Both the position numbers and the translations under genes were made by a program. A stretch of 60,411 nucleotides of DNA from Deltaproteobacteria bacterium (GTDB taxonomy: Bacteria; Desulfobacterota; Desulfobaccia; Desulfobaccales; 0-14-0-80-60-11): NCBI GenBank assembly GCA_016875015.1, contig VGSJ01000008.1, positions 1 to 60,411 of the forward strand. The letters run 5' to 3'. Below are positions 8,650 through 15,878 of the stretch, in pieces. The notes under the pieces are model-generated. The model was given only the letters and a program-made list of their open reading frames with translations, did no database searches and was not told the DNA's origin. Positions within the stretch are counted from its first letter, which is position 1. The number at the start of each line of letters is the position of its first letter.

Positions 8650-10410
8650 ATGGCTTCATGGCAAGAATTACCCGAATGGGCCCAGGAATTGGCGGAGCAC
8701 GTCAAGGAGGGCGAAGCAGCCCTTTTTATCCTCCATGGGCAGGTCTTCGACTATACCCGGGTGAATGGCGATTACCTGCCGTTCCGCCATTTTCTGGGCC
8801 ATTGGCTGGCCCAGGCTCGCCATGTGGTCTTCTACAATCTCGGCCTGGGGCTGGAGTTTGGGGACGACGTCGGCGAAAATGCCTTTAAATCGGCCCTGGA
8901 GCCACCGGCTCAGGGGCTAGCACCGGGGGAAGAAGACGGAGAGGACGTCTCCCGGGTCCGGGCCCGGGCTTTGCGGGCCCTGGGCCAGCCGCCCCAGTCC
9001 AAACCTCTGCCCCAAAGTCCCCGGGAAGTGCTCCAACTGGCGGAACGGGTGATGACCGTCCCTTGCCGGCAGGACGGCCTGTCCCAGCCTCTGGCCCTGA
9101 TCCTGGAATACGCCGAAACCATCGTGCCCGCGGTGGACCTGGGGTCCATGGGAGAGCCGGACCGGGCCTCGCTGGTCACCCTGCTGCGCTGGGCCCGGCA
9201 GCGGGAACTGGTGGAGCAGGGCCATCTGGTTATCCTGACTACCGGCAACCTGGCGGAGTTAAACCCCAACCTGCTCTTGAGCCGCCACGGGGCCCAGATC
9301 ATCGAGGTGCCGCCGCCGGATCAGGCCGCCCGGCTCCATTTCATCGAACACTTTCTCTCCTCCGGCGCCTGCCGCCTGGAGCTGTCTTCCCAGGAGCTGG
9401 CCAATCTGGCCGCGGGCTTAAGCCTCCAGGTGGTGCGCGCCCTCCTGCGCCGGTCCCGGCGCGCCCCCCTCACCATGGAGATGGTGCGCCAGCAGAAGAA
9501 GGATCTGCTGCGCCAGGAGCTGGTGGGGCTCATCGAAGTCATCGAACCCCGGTTCGGCCTGGATGAAATCGGCGGGTTGGAACCCATCAAGGGGTATTTT
9601 GCTCAGATTGTCCAGGCTATTCACGCCGGCGACCACAAACTGGCGCCCCGGGGCATCACCATGATGGGCCCCCCGGGCGTGGGCAAGACCGCCCTGGCGG
9701 AAGCCCTGGCTCGGGACATCGGCTTCAATTTCGTCAAGCTGCTTAACCCCCGCACCAAGTGGGTGGGAGAAAGCGAACGCAATTTTTTCAAGGCCCTCAA
9801 CACCCTCCGGAGTCTCACGCCCCTGGTGGTGGTGGAAGACGAGGCCGATCAGAGCGAGCATGGCCGCGATGAGTACTCCGGGGACACCGGGGTCAGCAAC
9901 CGCCTCCGGCAGATGCGCTTTGAGTTCACCGGCGACCCGGCCATCCAGGGCAAGGTCCTGTGGATCAGAATTACCAACCGCCCGGATCGGCTGGACCGGG
10001 CGGACCTGCGCTCCGGGCGTTCCAGCGAACGGATCCCCTTCTTCATGCCGGATTTCACCGAAAAGTGTCACATTTTCCAGGTGGTGGCCAAGCGCAGTCA
10101 CATTGCCTGCGATTTTGCGGATTTTACTGAGGTCACCCATTACCTGGAGCAGCGACACCCGGAAGTGATCACCGGCGCGGACATTGAGGAACTGGTCTTC
10201 CGGGCCTACCGGCAGGCGCGGGTGGCGGGCCGGGAGAAAGTGCGCCCCGAGGACTTCCACCGGGTGATCGACGACTTTCTGCCTCCCCACCAAGCCGAGG
10301 TCCTCCGGCAGATGGAGCGCCTGGCCCTGAACCAGTGCTCCTCCCGGCGCTTTGTGCCGGAGCGCGTCTGGGCCTGGGCCGCCGGGGGCGAAGAGGAAAA
10401 AGACAATTGA
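8650..10410 (+). CDS. Two-lobed AAA+ ATPase (inactive first lobe)
   Basis: 586 residues. The first 285 residues look like a degenerate AAA lobe: a Walker-B-like strand (LALILEYAETIVP) and a sensor-1-like LTTGNLAEL are present, but there is no Walker A. The second lobe is canonical: Walker A GPPGVGKT at 340-347, Walker B ending in D397-E398, a TNRPDRLD sensor and Arg residues in SNRLRQMR. Overall this resembles the Ycf46/CDC48-like classic AAA group, which remodel or unfold proteins. GGAG lies about 10 bases before the ATG. An AT-rich methyltransferase follows after 63 bases, and an E2-like gene of matching GC follows that. The pairing with the E2-like gene is inferred from synteny only. Confidence 0.8.
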   Translation: MASWQELPEWAQELAEHVKEGEAALFILHGQVFDYTRVNGDYLPFRHFLGHWLAQARHVVFYNLGLGLEFGDDVGENAFKSALEPPAQGLAPGEEDGEDVSRVRARALRALGQPPQSKPLPQSPREVLQLAERVMTVPCRQDGLSQPLALILEYAETIVPAVDLGSMGEPDRASLVTLLRWARQRELVEQGHLVILTTGNLAELNPNLLLSRHGAQIIEVPPPDQAARLHFIEHFLSSGACRLELSSQELANLAAGLSLQVVRALLRRSRRAPLTMEMVRQQKKDLLRQELVGLIEVIEPRFGLDEIGGLEPIKGYFAQIVQAIHAGDHKLAPRGITMMGPPGVGKTALAEALARDIGFNFVKLLNPRTKWVGESERNFFKALNTLRSLTPLVVVEDEADQSEHGRDEYSGDTGVSNRLRQMRFEFTGDPAIQGKVLWIRITNRPDRLDRADLRSGRSSERIPFFMPDFTEKCHIFQVVAKRSHIACDFADFTEVTHYLEQRHPEVITGADIEELVFRAYRQARVAGREKVRPEDFHRVIDDFLPPHQAEVLRQMERLALNQCSSRRFVPERVWAWAAGGEEEKDN

Positions 10411-10473
10411 GGTAAGGCGATTATATGCTTGACAAACCATGAAGGAGACTTGAATACAGTTAAGGTATGAAAC

Positions 10474-11961
10474 ATGAATAAACTATATTTTGGCGATTGC
10501 TTAGACATTTTAAAGAAGCTAAACAAGGAGCACCCTTCTGGTTTTATAGATCTGATTTATATAGACCCGCCATTCAATTCAAAGAGAAACTATAATATTC
10601 TTTTTGAAAATGCCGACCTAAAAGATACAAAGGCCCAAAAGGAAGCATTCTCCGATACGTGGAGTAATGTTTCTTATAAGGATACGCTTGAAGAACTAAA
10701 AGATATTGATCTTGATCTGTTAGCTTTTCTTGAAAGTTTGGATAACAACAGAATATCAAAGAGCGCTGTTTCCTATCTCACAACAATGGCAATAAGAATA
10801 TATTATATGCACAAAGTTTTGAAAGACACGGGAAGTTTTTATCTTCATTGTGACCCGACTATGAGCCATTATCTGAAAATATTGTGTGATTTAATTTTTA
10901 AAGTGACTAATTTCAGAAATGAAATAGTATGGTGTTATCGCAGATATACAGCCATTTCTAAACGCTTTCAAAGGCTCCATGATGTAATTCTTTATTACGC
11001 TAAATCGAACAAATCGACCTTCAATCAACTTCTTATTCCATATGGCGACAAATCAGGCAAAATGGATGCCCATTATAGGCAGGATGAGGACGGGAAGTGG
11101 TATAGGTGGCAAAAAAGAAAAGATCAAGAGCCATATAAAATTAAACTTAGCGAAGGAGTCAGATACGGTGATTGGTGGGATATCCCAATAATAAACGCTT
11201 CTGCCAAAGAACGGCTGGGCTACCCAACACAAAAGCCGGAGGCATTGCTTGAAATAATTGTTGAAGCAAGCTCAAATAAAGGTGATTTAGTGGCTGACTT
11301 TTTTGGCGGGTGCGGCACGACTATTTCCGTTGCACAAAAACTGAAAAGAAATTGGCTCGCGGTAGATATTTCCCACTTGGCAATCGGTCTGATTGAAAGG
11401 CGATTGATTAAGTCCTATGGCAAGACAATTAAAAATACTTATGAAATAGACGGACTCCCTAAAGACATATCTTCTGCTAAACAACTTGCCGAAGGCACGT
11501 CCCGCGGTCGCCTTAAATTTCAGGACTGGATTATCGAAGCAATGATCGGTGGTGTCCATAATCCTAGAAAAACTGCCGATGGAGGGTGGGATGGCCATTT
11601 AACGTTTGAATTGCCGAATCATCAAAAAGAAATAATCATTATTGAAGTAAAGAGTGGCAATGTAAATGTGAAAAACTTAAGAGAATTTGTACAGGTAATA
11701 AACAAACAAAAAGCGGCGATTGGTGTATTTGTCTGTTTTGAAGAAAAAGTAACTAAACCGATGCGATTAGAAGCAAAGGACGCAGGATACTACAAGAAAG
11801 ATATATTCGGCGCTAATTATGACAGAATCCAAATAATGACAGTTGAGAAACTTCTTGAAGGTGAAGAAATTAAAATGCCTAATATTTTAACAACAACTTT
11901 TAAAACAGCTAAGGGGAATAAAGAAAACGTCGAACATCCGGGTTTATTTAAGGATAAGTAA
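10474..11961 (+). CDS. DNA methyltransferase fused to a PD-(D/E)xK nuclease domain (AT-rich)
   Basis: 495 residues. Beta-class amino-methyltransferase order: motif IV DPPF at 31-34 near the start, then motif I FFGGCG near 276-281. A C-terminal domain (about 350-470) has D373-G and E391-V-K393, the Mrr-like PD-(D/E)xK arrangement. It could be a single-chain restriction-modification enzyme. The gene is roughly 37% GC while both neighbours exceed 60%, so it is probably a recent import. It shares layout and many motifs with the gene at 47613-49259 (NQLYFGD / NKLYFGD start, DPPFNS, TQKPE, VKSG). AAGG lies about nine bases before the ATG. Confidence 0.85.
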   Translation: MNKLYFGDCLDILKKLNKEHPSGFIDLIYIDPPFNSKRNYNILFENADLKDTKAQKEAFSDTWSNVSYKDTLEELKDIDLDLLAFLESLDNNRISKSAVSYLTTMAIRIYYMHKVLKDTGSFYLHCDPTMSHYLKILCDLIFKVTNFRNEIVWCYRRYTAISKRFQRLHDVILYYAKSNKSTFNQLLIPYGDKSGKMDAHYRQDEDGKWYRWQKRKDQEPYKIKLSEGVRYGDWWDIPIINASAKERLGYPTQKPEALLEIIVEASSNKGDLVADFFGGCGTTISVAQKLKRNWLAVDISHLAIGLIERRLIKSYGKTIKNTYEIDGLPKDISSAKQLAEGTSRGRLKFQDWIIEAMIGGVHNPRKTADGGWDGHLTFELPNHQKEIIIIEVKSGNVNVKNLREFVQVINKQKAAIGVFVCFEEKVTKPMRLEAKDAGYYKKDIFGANYDRIQIMTVEKLLEGEEIKMPNILTTTFKTAKGNKENVEHPGLFKDK

Positions 11962-12024
11962 ACGAATACTATTTTATATTTTCTCTGGGTTTGCAAAGTA
12001 TACAATCCCCTTTCAAAGGGGGGA

Positions 12025-12837
12025 ATGAAGAAGCAAGGAAAAATCTCGGCCATCAAAGACAAGATCATTATCACCGGGGCTGACATGATCCTCCAGGAGG
12101 AGGCGGGGGAAGGGCAGTTACGTGTGGCTCGCCGGGCGCCCCTGGAGGCGGTGCTGCGCTACGCGGCCCGGGTCATGCCGCCCCCGCTGCCGGTATTGCC
12201 CCCGGGCGCCCGCTGGCTCTGCCGGAAAAAAGACCTGTTCTTTCTGGTGGTGGAGCATCCCCCCCAATGCCGCACCCTGAGGGTCAGCCGCGGCAAAAAA
12301 GGCGAGGATGATTACCACCCTTACCGCCTGGCCTTCCCTTACGTTATCTATGTCCTGACCTTCTACCGGGACGGTTTCGAGGAAATGAAGATGTTCTTCC
12401 GGAACCGTCCCTTGAGTGCCCCCACGGATACCCTCTATCATACCAACCTGCCCAACGTCCGGGGGGAACCGGGTCACTACGGCAGTCAAAGGGTCTGCTT
12501 GCGCTACCGGCCGGAGATGCTGGAGGGGGCTCCCCTGGCCGAGTCGGTGCCGGCGCTCCTCGAGTTCTTCTGGAGCACCGGCTTCAATCAGGATATTGCC
12601 AACAGCGCCTTCGGGCGGGCCCAGGCTCGGGACCCGCGGTTCGCCAGTCTCGAAGCCTGGGAGGCGGCCAGTGGGGCAAACCCCCTGTTCCCTTTAGAAG
12701 TTGATTGGGAACCGGCGGGCCGGGATTTGCCGGGTTTGTGGTTGGAATGCTTGAAGCTGCATGGCGAAACCGCTGCCCCCATCAATACCGCCGGCGAACT
12801 GGCGGATATCCTCTACCGGCTGCCGGTGGGATACTGA
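12025..12837 (+). CDS. E2-like protein (prokaryotic E2 family D / PRTRC-B-like)
   Basis: 270 residues, not a firmly recognised family. The centre matches the E2 (UBC) plan: strand FPYVIYVLTF, then RNRPLSAPTD, then an HPN-like stretch YHTNLPNV, then GSQRVCLRY, where the Cys sits as the catalytic Cys does in the E2 motif G-x-I-C-L. A helix with ESVPALLEFFWSTGF follows, like the FF-S-FT motif of PRTRC protein B. It would be a conjugation-type enzyme or a non-catalytic E2 relative. No E1 (ThiF) or ubiquitin-like gene is seen in this window. The start is uncertain: G-rich bases abut the first ATG, and Met at 12085 is an alternative. GC-rich like the AAA+ gene, unlike the methyltransferase between them. 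Confidence 0.5.
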   Translation: MKKQGKISAIKDKIIITGADMILQEEAGEGQLRVARRAPLEAVLRYAARVMPPPLPVLPPGARWLCRKKDLFFLVVEHPPQCRTLRVSRGKKGEDDYHPYRLAFPYVIYVLTFYRDGFEEMKMFFRNRPLSAPTDTLYHTNLPNVRGEPGHYGSQRVCLRYRPEMLEGAPLAESVPALLEFFWSTGFNQDIANSAFGRAQARDPRFASLEAWEAASGANPLFPLEVDWEPAGRDLPGLWLECLKLHGETAAPINTAGELADILYRLPVGY

Positions 12838-13043
12838 AGCCGGCCGCAAGCCCCCGAACTCACGGGGTTCCCGGCGCTCGAAAGCCGCCGCGGTCTCTTG
12901 CAACTGCCAGGCTGGACCGCGTTCCGGTTGCGGCCATTGGCGTGACCGTTACGGGACGGGGCCCCGGCTGCGTCCGCCCTGCCTGCCTGGCGATCGAAGC
13001 TTCAGCTCACCGGGGTCAAACGAGCCGGTCATGACCCCAGGGA

Positions 13044-13253
13044 TTAAGCCTCAACCTTTTGCCGAGGGGTTACCTTGCCATGGGTTTTGAAGGTAAAGGC
13101 CACCGGGGAATCGGCGGCAAAACATTTCAGCGACGTCACCACCAGTTTTCTCAACGTCTGAAGCAGTTCCTGGGATGAAATATCACTGTAATCGCCCTCC
13201 AAAGTGAGATACAAGTCGTTGCCTTTCCGACAGACCGAGACCGTTGGTCTCAT
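13044..13253 (-). CDS. Small conserved-looking protein, unknown function
   Basis: 69 residues, no family recognised. The start at 13253 is chosen because AAGGAGG lies seven bases before that ATG; a longer frame from 13301 has no such site. The protein has alternating strands (TVSVCRKGNDLYLTLEGDY) and one helix with ELLQTLRKLV, ending in a strand and a basic tail. It reads like a small alpha/beta, possibly STAS-like, domain, but that is a guess. It is transcribed leftward, 370 bases downstream of the receiver-only regulator. Confidence 0.5.
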   Translation of the reverse strand: MRPTVSVCRKGNDLYLTLEGDYSDISSQELLQTLRKLVVTSLKCFAADSPVAFTFKTHGKVTPRQKVEA

Positions 13254-13623
13254 GACGCCCTCCTTTTCGTGCCCCGGCACGGCGGTAATGATATAGTTCA
13301 CTGCTTTTCACCCAACCTTGAAAGTCTTGGTTAACTGGCTTTATCCGGTTGTTACTCATACACATAACACGATTGAGTTGCAGCGCACTGAGGGAGATTA
13401 CTGATAATCACGGCAGGATTTACTGATTTTGGTTGGGGGAAATCTACTATCCCGGTAAAGATCAGGAACCCGTTTTTAGGGTGATTCGCTTTGGAGGTCG
13501 GCAGTGAGGCCGGGGGAAAGAGGGGCGCGGGCTTGATGTACCGCGTTGGTTGCCGGCTGGAGCGCGGCGGCGATGGCGGGCTTGCCGGGGAAAAATCAGG
13601 TCATGGCCCGGGCTCTCAAGCTG
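13254..13623. other. Gene-free spacer downstream of the receiver-only regulator
   Basis: No coding frame of note. The reverse strand just past the stop of the receiver-only regulator was read in all frames for a residual LuxR helix-turn-helix and none was found, so the output domain is deleted rather than frameshifted. Confidence 0.5.
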
Positions 13624-14073
13624 TCAATCAGGAAGATCGCCACGCGAGAATTCATGGGCCAGGTCTGTAATCAGCAGGTTGGATAAGTTAGGGCTGAGAT
13701 AGATTTTCTGGGTTATTATGGTATGGATGGCCTTCACCAGTTCCTCCAGGGCGCAATCTTTCAACAGATAGCCCGAGGCCCCGGCGTTGAGCATATTCAA
13801 GACAAACAGACTGTCAGAGTGCATGGAGAGGGTAAGAACTTTGACCCCGGGATATTGAGACAATATCTGACGGGTCGCTTCCACGCCGTTCAAGTCGGGC
13901 ATGGAAATATCCATGATCACTACCTGGGGGGAGAATTCTTGGATGAGCTTTATGGTAGTATGATAATTTCCCGCCTCACCCACCACTTGCATATCAGGTT
14001 CGCCGGCCAGGAGCAGGGCAAGGCCCTGGCGTATTATCCGATGGGGATCCGCCAAAACAATCTTGATGGCCAT
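13624..14073 (-). CDS. Receiver-only response regulator (NarL family, HTH lost)
   Basis: 149 residues from the ATG at 14073, which has GGGAG eight bases upstream. The receiver domain is complete: acidic pair ADPH at the start (one Asp of the usual DD replaced, ADP rather than ADD), phospho-acceptor Asp in VVIMDISMPD, Thr/Ser switch in LTLSMHSDS and Lys in LLKDCALEEL. It stops about 15 residues after the last helix (LITDLAHEFSRGDLPD), where its two neighbours continue into a LuxR helix-turn-helix. It is clearly a paralogue of the regulators at 14303 and 15222. It may act as a phosphate sink or competitor rather than a DNA binder. Confidence 0.85.
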   Translation of the reverse strand: MAIKIVLADPHRIIRQGLALLLAGEPDMQVVGEAGNYHTTIKLIQEFSPQVVIMDISMPDLNGVEATRQILSQYPGVKVLTLSMHSDSLFVLNMLNAGASGYLLKDCALEELVKAIHTIITQKIYLSPNLSNLLITDLAHEFSRGDLPD

Positions 14074-14188
14074 TCTGTCTCCCGGGGAGGTCGATTGGGC
14101 AGGTCGCACGGAGATATGCCGGAGCAGACAAGGTTTGGGTCATGAAACCAAATTAATCAAGCTGCCCCAGGTGTTGTGCATAAAAATA

Positions 14189-14225
14189 TAGGGATTCCCC
14201 CAAAAAGCATTTAGGGAATCCCTAA
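14189..14225. promoter_or_regulatory. Paired operator-like palindromes
   Basis: GGGATTCCC at 14191-14199 and TTAGGGAATCCCTAA at 14211-14225 (perfect 7-1-7 inverted repeat), centres 23 bp apart or about two helical turns. They lie upstream of the receiver-only regulator. Related sites lie at 15138, 19190, 19398 and 19420. Confidence 0.55.
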
Positions 14226-14302
14226 TTTTTGTTTCCGGAAAACCTTAATTTTTTAAAGTTACCCGCGGACGCGGCGTATCTGGCCGTGATCCTCAGGCAG
14301 GC

Positions 14303-14992
14303 TTAGACTTCAAGAGAGGTCAATCCCTGGCGGATAGCGTATTTGGTGAGTTCCGCGACACTGTGAATCCCCAATTTAGTCATGACCTGTTTGCGATGGG
14401 CTTCCACGGTTTTGACGCTGACACAGAGACCGTCGGCGATTTGGTTGGTAGTTCTGCCTTCGGCCATGAGTTGCAGAACTTCCCGCTCCCGGGGCGACAG
14501 GACGGAAAACGCCGAGGAATTCGTGGTCTGCCAACCAGTCACGAAATCCCGGATCACGATGTCGGAAACCCCCGGACTCAGGTAGGTTTTATGGTCCACC
14601 ACGGCGCGGATCGCTTTCACCAGTTCTTCCAGGGCGCAGTCCTTGAGCAGATAACCCGAAGCGCCTGACTTGATCATGTTGAGCACAAAGAGGCTGTCGG
14701 AATGCATCGACAGGGCGATCACCTTGACGTCCGGAGCCCCGGACAATATCTGGCGGGTCGCCTCGATGCCGTTCAGCTCAGGCATAGACAGATCCATGAT
14801 AATAATGTCAGGGAGTAATTCCTGGGCCTGTTTCAACACCTTGCGCCCGTTATCGGCTTCGGCGATTATCACCATGTCAGATTCTGCTTCCAGCAGGATG
14901 CGCAACCCCTGGCGCATAATCTGGTGGTCGTCCGCCAGTATGATTCGAATCGGTCGGTTCGTGCTATAAAATGAATTTTTTCTTTGGCCCAT
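14303..14992 (-). CDS. NarL/FixJ-type response regulator
   Basis: 229 residues: receiver domain (about 16-130) with ADDH acidic pair, acceptor Asp in IIIMDLSMPE, SMHSDS switch and LLKD Lys, then a LuxR-type helix-turn-helix (about 165-225, LSPREREVLQLMAEG ... SVKTVEAHRKQVMTKL). It should bind DNA when phosphorylated. It is one of three tandem paralogues and the receiver sequence from SMHSDS to LVKA is almost identical in all three. A 229-base spacer with one palindrome separates it from the regulator upstream. The likely kinase is the protein at 15875-18577. Confidence 0.93.
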   Translation of the reverse strand: MGQRKNSFYSTNRPIRIILADDHQIMRQGLRILLEAESDMVIIAEADNGRKVLKQAQELLPDIIIMDLSMPELNGIEATRQILSGAPDVKVIALSMHSDSLFVLNMIKSGASGYLLKDCALEELVKAIRAVVDHKTYLSPGVSDIVIRDFVTGWQTTNSSAFSVLSPREREVLQLMAEGRTTNQIADGLCVSVKTVEAHRKQVMTKLGIHSVAELTKYAIRQGLTSLEV

Positions 14993-15137
14993 GGGAATCC
15001 CCCCAATGCTAACTCACTGGCAAAACGGTTCCTGGCCGAAGCCACGGGTGGACCGGCGCCTCGATCCGCCCCGGCCAGAATACTTCTTTAAGATTTGCTG
15101 ATTATTCTTCTACACCGGTGCAGGGCAACTTGCAGTC

Positions 15138-15149
15138 GGGGATTCCCTA
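15138..15149. promoter_or_regulatory. Operator-like palindrome
   Basis: GGGGATTCCCTA, sharing the GGGA-N-TCCC core with the sites at 14191 and 14211. It lies upstream of the regulator at 14303-14992, about 145 bases before its start. Confidence 0.45.
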
Positions 15150-15221
15150 CTTTTGTGATGCGCAAAGCCTGAATTTTCCCGTTTTTCTAGCCGGATGGCC
15201 AGCCCAGAGCTTAAGACCGGG

Positions 15222-15878
15222 TCAAATTTCCAGGGAAGTCAGGCCTTGGCGTATGGCATACTTAGTGAGTTCGGCCACGCTGTGAAGATCCAGTTTGTTC
15301 ATCAGTTGTTTGCGATGGGCTTCCACCGTCTTCACACTGACGAACAGGCTATCCGCGATTTGGTTGGTGTTTTTGCCTTCCGCCATCAACTGCAGCACTT
15401 GTCGTTCCCTGGCCGTCAGGATGGAGTAGGCCGAAGAAGAGGACTCCGCTGAGGACCACCCGATGACGAAGTCTTTGATCACAACATCGGAAATGCCGGG
15501 GCTGAGATAGACCTGGCGGTTCAGCACCGTGCGCACCGCTTTCACCAATTCCTCCAGGGCGCAATCTTTCAGCAAGTACCCCGAAGCCCCCGCCTTGAAC
15601 ATATTCAACACGAAGAGACTGTCGGAATGCATCGACAGGGCAATAACTTTGACTCCCACGGCTTCGCCCAGTATCTGGCGCGTGGCTTCGATGCCGTTGA
15701 GGTCGGGCATGGAAATGTCCATGATCACCACCTGGGGGGCAAGTTTCTGGACCAACCTGACCACTTCCAGCCCATTGTCCGCCTCACCCACAACCTCAAA
15801 ATCAGGTTCTTCGGACAGCAGACTGCGGAGCCCGTGACGCACTATCTGGTGGTCGTCCGCCAACACGATCTTGATCAT
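15222..15878 (-). CDS. NarL/FixJ-type response regulator, kinase-linked
   Basis: 218 residues: receiver (about 1-120, acceptor Asp in VVIMDISMPD) and LuxR helix-turn-helix (about 155-215, LTARERQVLQLMAEG). Its ATG overlaps the stop codon of the sensor kinase by four bases, so the two are translationally coupled and form the primary pair. It ends TKYAIRQGLTSLEI, nearly the same as the neighbouring regulator (TSLEV). This argues that the downstream copies arose by duplication of this gene. Confidence 0.94.
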   Translation of the reverse strand: MIKIVLADDHQIVRHGLRSLLSEEPDFEVVGEADNGLEVVRLVQKLAPQVVIMDISMPDLNGIEATRQILGEAVGVKVIALSMHSDSLFVLNMFKAGASGYLLKDCALEELVKAVRTVLNRQVYLSPGISDVVIKDFVIGWSSAESSSSAYSILTARERQVLQLMAEGKNTNQIADSLFVSVKTVEAHRKQLMNKLDLHSVAELTKYAIRQGLTSLEI

